Assembly: GCA_902475545.1 (NCBI GenBank)
Contig: CABRZP010000001.1
Coordinates: 62,001 to 126,000, forward strand
From: an uncultured bacterium
GTDB lineage: Bacteria; Cyanobacteriota; Vampirovibrionia; Gastranaerophilales; Gastranaerophilaceae
Direction of reading: 5' to 3'
DNA: 64,000 bases
Shown here: one piece after another, positions 42,705 to 51,473 of the stretch
Layout of the letters: every line of letters begins with the position of its first letter
Position numbering within the stretch: the stretch's first letter is position 1
Notes under the pieces: generated by a model
The model's input: the letters and a program-made list of their open reading frames with translations, nothing else
Told to the model about the DNA's origin: nothing
The model's database searches: none
Translations under genes and position numbers: made by a program

Positions 42705-43816
42705 TTGATATCTCCTTGACTGCTTTCTAATAATTCTGATATTATTTGTAAGCTTTCATCAGAAATTTCTTGTCCGGTTTGTTTTTCATAAAATTCACAA
42801 AAGTATTCTATAACGTTTTTTTCTTGTATTCCTTCTAATGATTTGTTTTCATCTAAAATATTATTATATTCTTCAAAATCAAGTTTCATAATATTTGGAA
42901 ATACAGTTTCCAGTTTGCTTTTAGCATCAATAATTCCAATGTCGGTTAATGTTATGTGCATATAATCTTCAGTTTTTTCTTCTTTTAAAAGTTCTATAAG
43001 AGAACCTTTAATTTCACGCATATCATGAAGCGGTTCAAGCGGGTATGTTTCGATATTGATTTTATGTTTGGTGCTTATTTCAATAATTGAAACAGATTTT
43101 TTTTGATTAACTTCAGAAAATGAATATTTTAACGGAGAACCGCTGTAACGGACTTCTTTTCTTCCCATTGATTGCGGTTTATGGATATGTCCTAATGCTG
43201 TATAATCAAATTTGTCAAAGACTTGATAATCTATATTATCTAAAGAACCCAGAGAGCTGATTTCCGAATCACTTAATTCCGGAGCTTTACCATTTGCGGT
43301 AACAAATTGATGTGCAACTATAATGTTTGTCATTGATTTATCAATATCAAAGGTTTCAATAACTTTTTTTACGGCATCTTCATAGTTCCCGATTTCAACA
43401 TCAGGGTGGTAGCGTCGAACATCTGCCGGACGAATAAATGGAAGAAGCCAGATTGCAGTATTATTGTTAATTATAGGTTCAATTTTACCGTTATATGTTT
43501 TGCTGATGTGAATTCCGGAATGTGAAATTAAATTTGCGAAAGCGGATAATCTTTCACTGCTATCGTGATTGCCGCTAACAATATAAGCCGGTATTTGTAA
43601 TTTTACTAATTCTTCTACAAAGTTCTCAAAGATTTCAATAGCGTCAACAGATGGAATGGATCTGTCATATATATCTCCCGCAATAAATATGCCATTAATT
43701 TTTTGTTCTGTTGCAAGATTTATAATGCGGTCTAAAATATATTTTTGATCTTCTATCATAGAAAATTCATTGATTCTTCTTCCGATATGCAGATCAGCCA
43801 AATGCATAAATTTCAT
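42701..43816 (-). CDS. sbcD: Exonuclease SbcD (Mre11-like)
   Basis: 371 aa. Mre11-type phosphodiesterase with motifs HLADLHIGR, IAGDIYDRS, YIVSGNHDSSERL, VAHQFVTANGK and TALGHIHKPQSMG, supplying the two Mn ligand sites. AAGGA precedes the ATG. It is the first gene of the sbcDC operon. It works with SbcC to process DNA double-strand ends and hairpins. Confidence 0.95.
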   Translation of the reverse strand: MKFMHLADLHIGRRINEFSMIEDQKYILDRIINLATEQKINGIFIAGDIYDRSIPSVDAIEIFENFVEELVKLQIPAYIVSGNHDSSERLSAFANLISHSGIHISKTYNGKIEPIINNNTAIWLLPFIRPADVRRYHPDVEIGNYEDAVKKVIETFDIDKSMTNIIVAHQFVTANGKAPELSDSEISSLGSLDNIDYQVFDKFDYTALGHIHKPQSMGRKEVRYSGSPLKYSFSEVNQKKSVSIIEISTKHKINIETYPLEPLHDMREIKGSLIELLKEEKTEDYMHITLTDIGIIDAKSKLETVFPNIMKLDFEEYNNILDENKSLEGIQEKNVIEYFCEFYEKQTGQEISDESLQIISELLESSQGDIK

Positions 43817-43874
43817 ACACGATATCCTTATATGAAATTTATAATAACATCATCAAACCTTTTTGTGAACATCA

Positions 43875-44810
43875 TTAGATAATTTTTTGTGATTTTTCTT
43901 CAGTTTTTTGTTGCCCGAATTTATCCATTTTTACATCATCTATACGACGAAGGTTAGTAAAATCTACTATTTTAGCCATTTGTGGTCTTACAAATTTTTT
44001 AACCATATATTCAACAAAATGGTCAACAGGTTGTGCAGCCAAAATTATTGCAGTAAATGCACCTAAAGATTTCCAAGCTTTAAGTTTGAATATTTTTTTA
44101 TCAATAACATTTTTTGCTGTTTCGGTTTCTTTGCAATGGTCTAGAATATCTAAAAATTGAGTTTTTGCATATCCTTTAAGTGTTTCTTTATCAGCTTTTG
44201 CAATTGCACCGAGTTTGCTATTTGCTAATAATGTATCATATAGTTTTACAAGTCTATTTTTCTTTTTGTAACTTTTACTTTGGGCTTTATATAATTTGTC
44301 GAATGTTTCTTCAAATTTTTTCAGAGTTTCATCTCTGTCTTTACCTTCTTCAAGTACTTCATGTAAAGCTGTATGACTTTTTATAAAACGCATAGTTTGT
44401 TCTTTAGCATTAGTTGACAATTTTTGTCCACGCATTTTATCAATGTGAGAGAATGCACTCATTCCCATGTGACCAAAAATTGCAGGGAAAATAATACTGG
44501 CACAAGCTTGGAATACTGCTTGTGAGAGTGCACGTTCCGGATTTGGTTTATATTTGTCACCTTTATTTTTATATTTGTCATAAATATCGGCACCAAAATA
44601 CATTAGTGCAGGAATCCAAAACAGACGTGCTGTAGCCGGTGCAAGTTCATTGATTGCGATACCTACATCGTTAGTGTACCCAAGACCTCTTATTGGCCAA
44701 GTGGTTAGGGGGTCTACGTATTTTTTTTGTTCTTGTTGTTTTGTCGTACTATCCTGGTTAGGTTTCTTGCTAGTGAAACTTAACATTGCTAAGTTTGTAT
44801 TAATCTTCAT
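43875..44810 (-). CDS. Membrane protein with N-terminal SFTSK tag, unknown
   Basis: 311 aa. The leader NTNLAMLSFTSKKPNQ (residues 4-19) matches the tag seen in other proteins of this window. Membrane segments lie around ATARLFWIPALMYFGADIY and LSQAVFQACASIIFPAIFGH, with another near AWKSLGAFTAIILAAQPVDH. The middle region is helical and Lys/Glu-rich. GGGAG precedes the ATG. No known family recognised. Confidence 0.65.
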   Translation of the reverse strand: MKINTNLAMLSFTSKKPNQDSTTKQQEQKKYVDPLTTWPIRGLGYTNDVGIAINELAPATARLFWIPALMYFGADIYDKYKNKGDKYKPNPERALSQAVFQACASIIFPAIFGHMGMSAFSHIDKMRGQKLSTNAKEQTMRFIKSHTALHEVLEEGKDRDETLKKFEETFDKLYKAQSKSYKKKNRLVKLYDTLLANSKLGAIAKADKETLKGYAKTQFLDILDHCKETETAKNVIDKKIFKLKAWKSLGAFTAIILAAQPVDHFVEYMVKKFVRPQMAKIVDFTNLRRIDDVKMDKFGQQKTEEKSQKII

Positions 44811-44944
44811 TTATTCTCCCGAGGCCTGCTATTTGTATATCTTACAATTCATTATGGGATTTCATCATAAACCAAATATAATAATATTTCAAAGTTATTT
44901 CTACAATTGTAACAATTTGTTATAATTATATCCTTGAAAGCCTC

Positions 44945-45427
44945 TTAATTAGTGTCAATGCATCCTGTATCATCCAGAAGATTGTTGCTATTAGCGGATT
45001 GTACGGCTAATTGATCACATCTTTCGTTAAACTCATGTCCTGCATGTCCTTTTACCCAGATAAATTTGACGTTATGAGGTTCTTTTGCTTTTAGAAGTCT
45101 TTTCCATAAATCTTGATTTTTTACAGGTTGTTTATTTGCACCTTTCCAACCTTTTTTTATCCAGCCGTCAATCCATTTTTGATTGAATGCATCAACCAGA
45201 TATTTTGAATCGGAAGTCAGTTCAACGTCACATGGCTTTTTCAGTGCTTCCAGTCCCACAATTGCTGCAAGGAGTTCCATTCTGTTATTTGTAGTAACTT
45301 TAAATCCTTGAGTTAATTCTTTTTTATGAACTGTTCCGTTATCGTCTTCAGCAATGAGGATTGTGCCGTAACCGCCTTTTCCCGGATTTCCGCTGCAAGC
45401 TCCGTCTGTGTATATTTTGATTAGCAT
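44945..45427 (-). CDS. rnhA: Ribonuclease HI
   Basis: 160 aa. Catalytic carboxylates are visible: Asp8 in KIYTDGACSGNPG, Glu in TNNRMELLAAI, Asp in LTSDSKYLVDA, and the distal His/Asp region KGHAGHEFNERCDQLA. It removes RNA from RNA-DNA hybrids. GGAGAAACA precedes the ATG. It lies downstream of the UvrD-type helicase on the same strand, with a 132-nt gap holding no clear signal. Confidence 0.96.
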   Translation of the reverse strand: MLIKIYTDGACSGNPGKGGYGTILIAEDDNGTVHKKELTQGFKVTTNNRMELLAAIVGLEALKKPCDVELTSDSKYLVDAFNQKWIDGWIKKGWKGANKQPVKNQDLWKRLLKAKEPHNVKFIWVKGHAGHEFNERCDQLAVQSANSNNLLDDTGCIDTN

Positions 45428-45559
45428 TGTTTCTCCTTTAAATTATTTCTTTTCCTTTTCGCCAAGTATGATTTTGGAACTTCTTCCTAGCCCTCTCCCC
45501 TGAAGATAGAATTCGGTAATCGTTAAAATTATGAATCCGTTGGTAACAAATATTTACCC

Positions 45560-47566
45560 CTAGCCCTCTTCTGTGATATCCCAGACCTCCATAATATCGT
45601 CAGGAATATTATCTAAAAATCTTGACGGCTTAGATAATACCATATTCATTGAATAATCGTACATATCTACAGGATAAGTTATGTATAAATTATTCTTTGC
45701 TCTTGTTGCGGCAACATACATCAAACGCAATTCTTCATCCATTTCTTCCGGCGAATTAAAAGAATATGCACTCGGAAAACGTCCATCAACAGCTCCGATT
45801 ATAAATACGCTGTCCCATTCAAGCCCTTTTGCTGAATGGATTGTAGAAATTGTAAGTGCTTCATCGTCAGAATTGTTTTTGTACATTCCTTCAACACTGG
45901 CATCAGGCGGCTCCAGAGCTAAATCGCTTATAAAATCTTCCAAATTTGAATACTGAGTTGAAAGATATTCGAAATGGTCTAAATCTTTTTCACGTTTATT
46001 AAAATCGTCATATTTATCTTTTAATATTGGGCGATAATATCTTATAATTGCTTCTACAATTTCAGAAGGCTTTTTCTTTGGAAGGTCTGCCCTGATTTTG
46101 CCAAGTGTATTTAAAAGCGGACTCAAACTTTGCATTTTATTTGATGGCAATAGTTTAATATCAGGGTTAAGCTGTCCTTTTAAGACCGGCATAATATTAT
46201 TAACAGTAGATGCTCCAATTCCTCTTAGGAGAAGTAATATTCTTGTTAAACTGATTATATCGTCAGGATTTATAAGTACTCTCAAATGAGCAACCACATC
46301 TTTAATATGTGCAGTTTCCATAAATTTAGGACCGCCGAATTTCTGATACGGAATAGCTCGTTTTGAAAGTTCTATTTCAAGGTTATACGACATTCTCGCA
46401 TTGCGAGCAAGAACACAAATATCGGAAAGATTTACATCTTCATCTAAAAGTTCTAATATTCTCTGGCAAATAAAATCAGCTTCCATCTGGGTATCTTTTG
46501 CACAGATTAAAGCTGGAACCTGTGGTGAAACAATATCGGAAAATAATTTTTTTGTATATTTTTCTTTTGCACGGTCAATAATTGTATTAGTAAATTTTAA
46601 AATATTTTGTGTACTTCTATAATTTTGTTCTAATTTTATAATTTTTGTATTTTTAAATAATTTAGGAAAATCAAGAATATTTCTATAATTTGCACCACGG
46701 AAAGAATAAATACTTTGTGCATCATCACCAACAGCCATGATATTATTATGTTCGGAGGCTAAAAGTTTTATCACGTCTGCTTGCAAAGTATTTGTATCCT
46801 GGTATTCATCTACCATAATATATTTGTATTCATTTGATAATCTTTTTCGCAAGTCTTCATTGTTTTCTAAAAGTAATTTTACATACAGAAGCAAGTCATC
46901 ATAATCTAAAACCGAATTTTCTCTTTTATATGCAACATAAGCTTTATGTATTTCAATAATTTTATCTTCACAATGTTGGAACTGTGGAAATTCTTCTTCA
47001 ATGATCTGTCTTGTTGGTGTAACTTTATTTACACTTTTGGAATACATATCAAGAATAGTTGCTTTTTTCGGAAATCGTTTTTCTTTTTTGGGAAACATTT
47101 GTCCGACGATATGGTTGATAATGTCTTCACAATCTGCTCTGTCCATAATTGTAAAATTATTTTTTAGACCTAAAAGTTTTGAATATTTTCTAAGAATTAT
47201 ATTTGAAAATGAGTGAAATGTGCCGCCTGCAACTTTTTCGCAACGACTGTCCAGAACAAGAGACGCTCGAGAGAGCATTTCTGCTGCAGCTTTTTTTGTA
47301 AATGTTAACAGCAAAATATTTTCAGGCGGTGTCCCGTCTTCAATGAGCCTTGCTACACGGTAAGTCAAAGTTTTTGTTTTTCCTGAACCTGCACCTGCAA
47401 TTACAAGAATTGGACCGTCTGTAGATTTCACCGCTTCTAACTGTGCGTTATTTAGATCTGATTCATAATTAACTTTGTAATTTGTTTTTATGGCATCACG
47501 TTTTTTTAACACATATTTTTTACGTGCTGGCTTATTTTCTTCCGCTTTTATTATTTCGTCCGCCAT
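45560..47566 (-). CDS. UvrD/PcrA/Rep-type DNA helicase
   Basis: 668 aa from ATG 47566, preceded by GGGAGAA; the TTG 15 nt upstream is part of that site. Superfamily 1 motifs: Walker A VIAGAGSGKTKTLTYRVARL, motif Ia LLLTFTKKAAAEM, motif II MVDEYQDTN, GDDAQSIYSFRGA, LEQNYRSTQNI, and motif V/VI TIHSAKGLEWDSVFI plus LRLMYVAATRAKNNLYITYP. It unwinds DNA 3' to 5' in repair and replication restart. Exact orthology (UvrD, PcrA or Rep) is not clear. Confidence 0.93.
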   Translation of the reverse strand: MADEIIKAEENKPARKKYVLKKRDAIKTNYKVNYESDLNNAQLEAVKSTDGPILVIAGAGSGKTKTLTYRVARLIEDGTPPENILLLTFTKKAAAEMLSRASLVLDSRCEKVAGGTFHSFSNIILRKYSKLLGLKNNFTIMDRADCEDIINHIVGQMFPKKEKRFPKKATILDMYSKSVNKVTPTRQIIEEEFPQFQHCEDKIIEIHKAYVAYKRENSVLDYDDLLLYVKLLLENNEDLRKRLSNEYKYIMVDEYQDTNTLQADVIKLLASEHNNIMAVGDDAQSIYSFRGANYRNILDFPKLFKNTKIIKLEQNYRSTQNILKFTNTIIDRAKEKYTKKLFSDIVSPQVPALICAKDTQMEADFICQRILELLDEDVNLSDICVLARNARMSYNLEIELSKRAIPYQKFGGPKFMETAHIKDVVAHLRVLINPDDIISLTRILLLLRGIGASTVNNIMPVLKGQLNPDIKLLPSNKMQSLSPLLNTLGKIRADLPKKKPSEIVEAIIRYYRPILKDKYDDFNKREKDLDHFEYLSTQYSNLEDFISDLALEPPDASVEGMYKNNSDDEALTISTIHSAKGLEWDSVFIIGAVDGRFPSAYSFNSPEEMDEELRLMYVAATRAKNNLYITYPVDMYDYSMNMVLSKPSRFLDNIPDDIMEVWDITEEG

Positions 47567-47721
47567 AAAGTTTTCTCCCAAGAGTAATTATAATCCGATT
47601 TTAGGTATATTTTCAATCTTTATTTGTAAAGTTTTTATAAGAGTTGAACTTTTACTATAAAGTTTTTGGATGGCAGTGTCGATAGTTTGAGAAGTGTAGA
47701 GAGATTATAGAGAGTTATTCT

Positions 47722-48276
47722 ATGAAAAAAATAATTATAGTATTTTTATTTTGTGTATTTTCTATATTTGCAGTGAGTGGAGTGACTTATGGTGAAATAA
47801 CTGCAAGGTTTTATTCTCCTAAAAATATAACTACATATATTCCACCTAATCATAAACGTACTGCTATGATGAAACGTGCGTTTGCAGAGTGGTCCAGAGT
47901 TACTAATAACAAGCTTATCTTCAGATATGTGACTACTCCGAATACTGCGAAAATAAAGGTTAATTTTGTTGAGAAAGTTGATACTCATAATAAAGCAGAT
48001 TTACAGCGAGCAATAGGACTTGCTCAGCATCGGAATACTTATGGTGGTGGTAAGGGTGTAAATAGAGCTAATGTTTGGATTGCTGATTTTGATCAAAATG
48101 GCAGACCGCTTTCTCATAATATTGTTTATACAGTTATGCTTCATGAAATAGGACACGCTATTGGTTTAAATCATTCTAGTGATTACAGAAGTATAATGTA
48201 TCCGAGTGCAGACGAAATACAAGAAATAACAAAACAGGATTTGCAAAATCTTGCCAAGATATACGGATGGAAGTAG
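47722..48276 (+). CDS. Exported matrixin-like zinc metalloprotease (copy 1, intact motif)
   Basis: 184 aa. N-terminal signal peptide (FLFCVFSIFAVSGVTYG). Zinc motif His141-Glu142-x2-His145-x5-His151 (HEIGHAIGLNH) and Met-turn in RSIMYPSAD, the metzincin/M10 signature. Short, with an N-terminal domain around residues 25-130 and no propeptide cysteine switch visible. A secreted peptidase. It is followed 2 nt later by a degenerate copy and by a third copy on the opposite strand. Confidence 0.88.
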   Translation: MKKIIIVFLFCVFSIFAVSGVTYGEITARFYSPKNITTYIPPNHKRTAMMKRAFAEWSRVTNNKLIFRYVTTPNTAKIKVNFVEKVDTHNKADLQRAIGLAQHRNTYGGGKGVNRANVWIADFDQNGRPLSHNIVYTVMLHEIGHAIGLNHSSDYRSIMYPSADEIQEITKQDLQNLAKIYGWK

Positions 48277-48278
48277 AT

Positions 48279-48824
48279 ATGAAAAATTTTATTATATTTT
48301 TCACAATAATTTTGACTATTGTATTTAACTCAGCTTCTTATGTTGCTGCGGCTCAAAAAACTTGGGAAAATCCAAAACATCTTAATACATATATTCAACC
48401 CGGATTTGGAAGAAGTACAATGATGAAGCATGCGTTTGCGGAATGGTCAAGATTAACCAAGAATAAGGTTGTATTTTATTATGTTAACGATCCTAATAAG
48501 GCAGATATTGAAGCTCGTTTTGTAGATATTCTTCCCGGATTACCTCCTGGTGTTGCAGGTTTGACTAATATTAAATATAATCAGCAGCAGATGATGCTAA
48601 AAGCTGTAATTTATATACCACTAAAAACTTCAGGTGGTATGACATTATCAAAAGATGGCGTTTATACTTCTATGCTGCATGAAATAGGTCATGCAATAGG
48701 AATAGCAGATCATTCTAAAAATCCGCAAAATATTAGGTACCCTGTTATTGATGTAAAACGTGAAATTACTATATATGATTTAGGGGAATTATACAGAACG
48801 TATGGCTGGAAATGGGATCGTTAA
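48279..48824 (+). CDS. Matrixin-like protein (copy 2, altered motif)
   Basis: 181 aa from ATG 48279, with GGAAG upstream; an ATG at 48267 is inside the previous gene. Signal peptide to about residue 27. The zinc motif reads HEIGHAIGIADH (His134, Glu135, His138), with Asp144 where the third His is expected and His145 one later. The Met-turn is replaced by NIRYP. It may bind zinc differently or be catalytically weakened. It is the middle of three related genes and shares AFAEWSR with copy 1. Confidence 0.8.
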   Translation: MKNFIIFFTIILTIVFNSASYVAAAQKTWENPKHLNTYIQPGFGRSTMMKHAFAEWSRLTKNKVVFYYVNDPNKADIEARFVDILPGLPPGVAGLTNIKYNQQQMMLKAVIYIPLKTSGGMTLSKDGVYTSMLHEIGHAIGIADHSKNPQNIRYPVIDVKREITIYDLGELYRTYGWKWDR

Positions 48825-49375
48825 TGTGATAGATTTCTATCCATCCAAGTCCAGTTATTCAATTTATAAAGGTTCATAATATCAAGTTTTAAAATGTCTT
48901 GTGATTCATTTATTGGCATGTGCATAATGCTTGTTCTTTTTCTTTCATAATCAGGCAAGCCTAAGGCGTGTCCAATTTCATGAAGCATTGTTGTATAAAC
49001 TAAATTATTAGAATAATTGTTTTTATTTTTTGTTGCAATTTTGATTTCTGCTTTATTAATAAATCCATTTTTAATTGTAATTTTGTATTCGCCGATAGGC
49101 CCGTCAACGCCGCTGACTTTTTCAACAAATACCACGTCAATATCAGCAGGTCCTTTTTGTACGAAATTGAATTTTAATTTTCCATAGCTGGAATTTTGCC
49201 ATTTCTGGAATGCATGCTTCATAGATGTGGCTTTTACATCGTTTGGAATATAAACATTAATTGATGATTTTGCCCAGTGAGGACCTGTTACAGGGTAGGC
49301 AAATGATTTGTTGACAGTGCATAACCCAAAAATAAATACAAATATAGCGAGTATTCCAAAAATAATCTTTTTCAT
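48821..49375 (-). CDS. Matrixin-like zinc metalloprotease (copy 3, opposite strand)
   Basis: 184 aa. Signal peptide IIFGILAIFVFIFGLC region. Motif HEIGHALGLPDY (His132, Glu133, His136, Asp142) is of the HExxHxxGxxD type, as in snapalysin-like enzymes, and the Met-turn SIMHMP is present, so it looks active. It shares AFQKWQNSSYGKLKFNF with the other two copies. Its 3' end overlaps copy 2 by 4 nt. The set was probably made by duplication and inversion. Confidence 0.8.
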   Translation of the reverse strand: MKKIIFGILAIFVFIFGLCTVNKSFAYPVTGPHWAKSSINVYIPNDVKATSMKHAFQKWQNSSYGKLKFNFVQKGPADIDVVFVEKVSGVDGPIGEYKITIKNGFINKAEIKIATKNKNNYSNNLVYTTMLHEIGHALGLPDYERKRTSIMHMPINESQDILKLDIMNLYKLNNWTWMDRNLSH

Positions 49376-49480
49376 TTTGTTTATATTCCTTTCAGCCTGA
49401 TTATAATTTATTTTTAGTTAAAAATCAAATATTAAGAGACTTAGATACGACTTTATAGAAGATATTGCAATATTATCTTG

Positions 49481-49531
49481 CTGAACTTGTTTCAGCATCC
49501 CGTGATTCATTAGACTCTGAAACAAGTTCAG
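49481..49531. repeat. Intergenic palindromic repeat
   Basis: Perfect 15-bp inverted repeat (49481-49495 with 49517-49531) separated by 21 nt, in the gap before the acetyltransferase gene. The arm CTGAACTTGTTTCAG is itself palindrome-like and recalls REP/MITE-type repeats common in many bacterial genomes. Only one copy occurs in this window. Confidence 0.6.
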
Positions 49532-49605
49532 GGTGACATTACCGGTATTAACAACTTTATTTTTACTTTATATTCTGATAAAATTTAAAAAAAATAGGAG
49601 ATTAT

Positions 49606-50163
49606 ATGCTAGAAAAAGATAAAATGCTCGCAGGCGAATTATACAATCCGAATGATACACAATTGTTGCAAGATAGGTTAAATGCAAAATCATTATGTCA
49701 AAAGTATAATTCTTTAACTCCTAATCAAAAGGAAGAAAAACAAGAAATTTTAATATCTTTATTAGGAAATGCAGGCGAAAATAGTGTTGTTGAACCGAAT
49801 TTTTTCTGTGATTATGGTTACAATATTGAATTTAATGGTTTTGTATATATAAATCATAATAGTGTTTTTCTTGATTGTGCTAAAATCTCAATTGGAGCAA
49901 ATACTTTTATTGGTCCAAATTGCGGTTTTTATACAGCCATTCATCCAATCAAGGCAGAAGAAAGAATTAAAGGCTTAGAGTCTGCGAAACCTATTACCAT
50001 AGGGAAAAATGTTTGGATTGGCGGAAGTGTTATCGTTCTGCCTAACGTTACCATTGGTGACGGTGCTGTAATTGGTGCAGGTTCGGTAGTTACAAAAGAT
50101 ATTCCGGCTAATGTCGTTGCCATAGGTAATCCTTGTAAAGTTATTAAGGAAATAGATCAATAA
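49606..50163 (+). CDS. Sugar O-acetyltransferase, hexapeptide repeat (Maa/LacA-like)
   Basis: 185 aa. Opens MLAGELYNPNDTQLLQDR, typical of maltose/galactoside acetyltransferases, then a left-handed beta-helix with hexapeptide repeats: FNGFVYINHNSVFLDCAKIS, IGANTFIGPNC, the acetyl-CoA/His region YTAIHPIKAEER, and IGKNVWIGGSVIVLPNVTIG. It acetylates sugars to detoxify or export them. AGGAG precedes the ATG. Substrate cannot be told from sequence. Confidence 0.92.
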   Translation: MLEKDKMLAGELYNPNDTQLLQDRLNAKSLCQKYNSLTPNQKEEKQEILISLLGNAGENSVVEPNFFCDYGYNIEFNGFVYINHNSVFLDCAKISIGANTFIGPNCGFYTAIHPIKAEERIKGLESAKPITIGKNVWIGGSVIVLPNVTIGDGAVIGAGSVVTKDIPANVVAIGNPCKVIKEIDQ

Positions 50164-50173
50164 CATTCAATTA

Positions 50174-51418
50174 TTAGTCTACTGTAGAGAAAGAATAAAT
50201 AATTTCACGATTGTATTCTTCACCTTGTTTTAATATACCTTTATCTGCAAATTCTTTTGTATTTATTGCATTTGGATAGAATTGAGGTTCTACGCAGAAT
50301 GAAGAACGTTTTTCATATCTGCTTCCGCTTTTCCCGTTTGGTTGTGCTGCTTTTCCAAGGTGGTTTGCAGTGTAGAATTGAAATCCAGGTAAGTTTGTTG
50401 AAACTTTTAATTGGATACCTGTTTTAGGAGATTTAACGTCAGCTACCTCAATTAATTTCTTTCCGTCATAACCGTCAATACAATAATTTTGGTCAAAACC
50501 TGAGCCGATTTTTATTTGTTCGTTATCAGAATTTATTACATCTCCAATTTTATGCGGGGTCTTAAAATCAAAAGGAGTTCCTTCTACTTGTAATATTTTA
50601 CCTGTCGGAACTGCGATTTCGCTGTTTTCTGTTATTTTAGAAGAATTTGGCAGTTTAACAATATGCTCTAAAACCGCATTCTCTTGTGTATTTTCTGCTC
50701 CGTCAAGATTAAAATATGTGTGATTTGTCATATTTATCAATGTATCTTTATCGGAAGTTGCCTTGTATTGAATATGTAAGTTGTTATCGTTATCAAATTT
50801 ATAGATGACTCTTGCTTTGACATTTCCCGGATATCCGTTTTCCATATCAGGTTTGTTGTATGTGAATTCAATACCGTCTTTTAAAATATTTGCTTTCCAG
50901 TTTTTAGTATCAAATCCTTGAGTTCCGCCATGGGAATGAGTTTTCCCGTTATCTTTGTTACATTCTAAAGTGTATTCTTCTCCATTGATAGAAAATTTAC
51001 CATCACTAATTTTATTTGCACAAGGTCCTATTGTTCCACCGGCATGCCCTACCGGAGATTCCTCATAAGGTGTTACATTGTCATATCCTTGAGTTACATC
51101 TTTTAATTTGCCGTTTTTATCAGGAACTTTGATTGATGTAATTGTTGCTCCGAAGCTTGATAAATCGACGCTGGCACCATTTTTGTTTGTAATTGTGTAA
51201 AGTGTGGCTTTTTCGCCCGATTTTTTTATTGTTCCAAATGATTTTTTTTCGATTTTAATACCATCGTAATTTGTATCAACATCACCATTAACTTTTACGC
51301 TTTTTGTAAAAGTATCTTGTATTGGCTGATTCATTGCAACAGACTGCTGAACAATTTTTTGCTGTATATTGTTGTTTGTATTATTGAACATTATGTGCGG
51401 ATTAAAATCAATTGGCAT
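50174..51418 (-). CDS. Aldose 1-epimerase with lineage-specific N-terminal extension
   Basis: 414 aa. The core resembles GalM: LSSFGATITSIKVPDKNGK, VGHAGGTIGPCANKISDG, the catalytic His in MTNHTYFNL and Glu in SSFCVEPQFYPNA. It interconverts alpha and beta anomers of hexoses. The first ~55 residues are extra compared with standard GalM: Asn/Gln-rich, with DTFTKSVKVNG near residue 37, and no Sec signal. GGAGT precedes the ATG. Whether the extension drives export or binding is unknown. Confidence 0.9.
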   Translation of the reverse strand: MPIDFNPHIMFNNTNNNIQQKIVQQSVAMNQPIQDTFTKSVKVNGDVDTNYDGIKIEKKSFGTIKKSGEKATLYTITNKNGASVDLSSFGATITSIKVPDKNGKLKDVTQGYDNVTPYEESPVGHAGGTIGPCANKISDGKFSINGEEYTLECNKDNGKTHSHGGTQGFDTKNWKANILKDGIEFTYNKPDMENGYPGNVKARVIYKFDNDNNLHIQYKATSDKDTLINMTNHTYFNLDGAENTQENAVLEHIVKLPNSSKITENSEIAVPTGKILQVEGTPFDFKTPHKIGDVINSDNEQIKIGSGFDQNYCIDGYDGKKLIEVADVKSPKTGIQLKVSTNLPGFQFYTANHLGKAAQPNGKSGSRYEKRSSFCVEPQFYPNAINTKEFADKGILKQGEEYNREIIYSFSTVD

Positions 51419-51473
51419 AATCTACTCCTTTTTCTTTAATTATAAATAAAAAAAATAAAAGTAGAATATTTTG

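Noticed and set aside
48279..48824. Second metalloprotease gene as a pseudogene
   Set aside because: The frame is intact with signal peptide and ribosome site; altered residues are reported as divergence instead.
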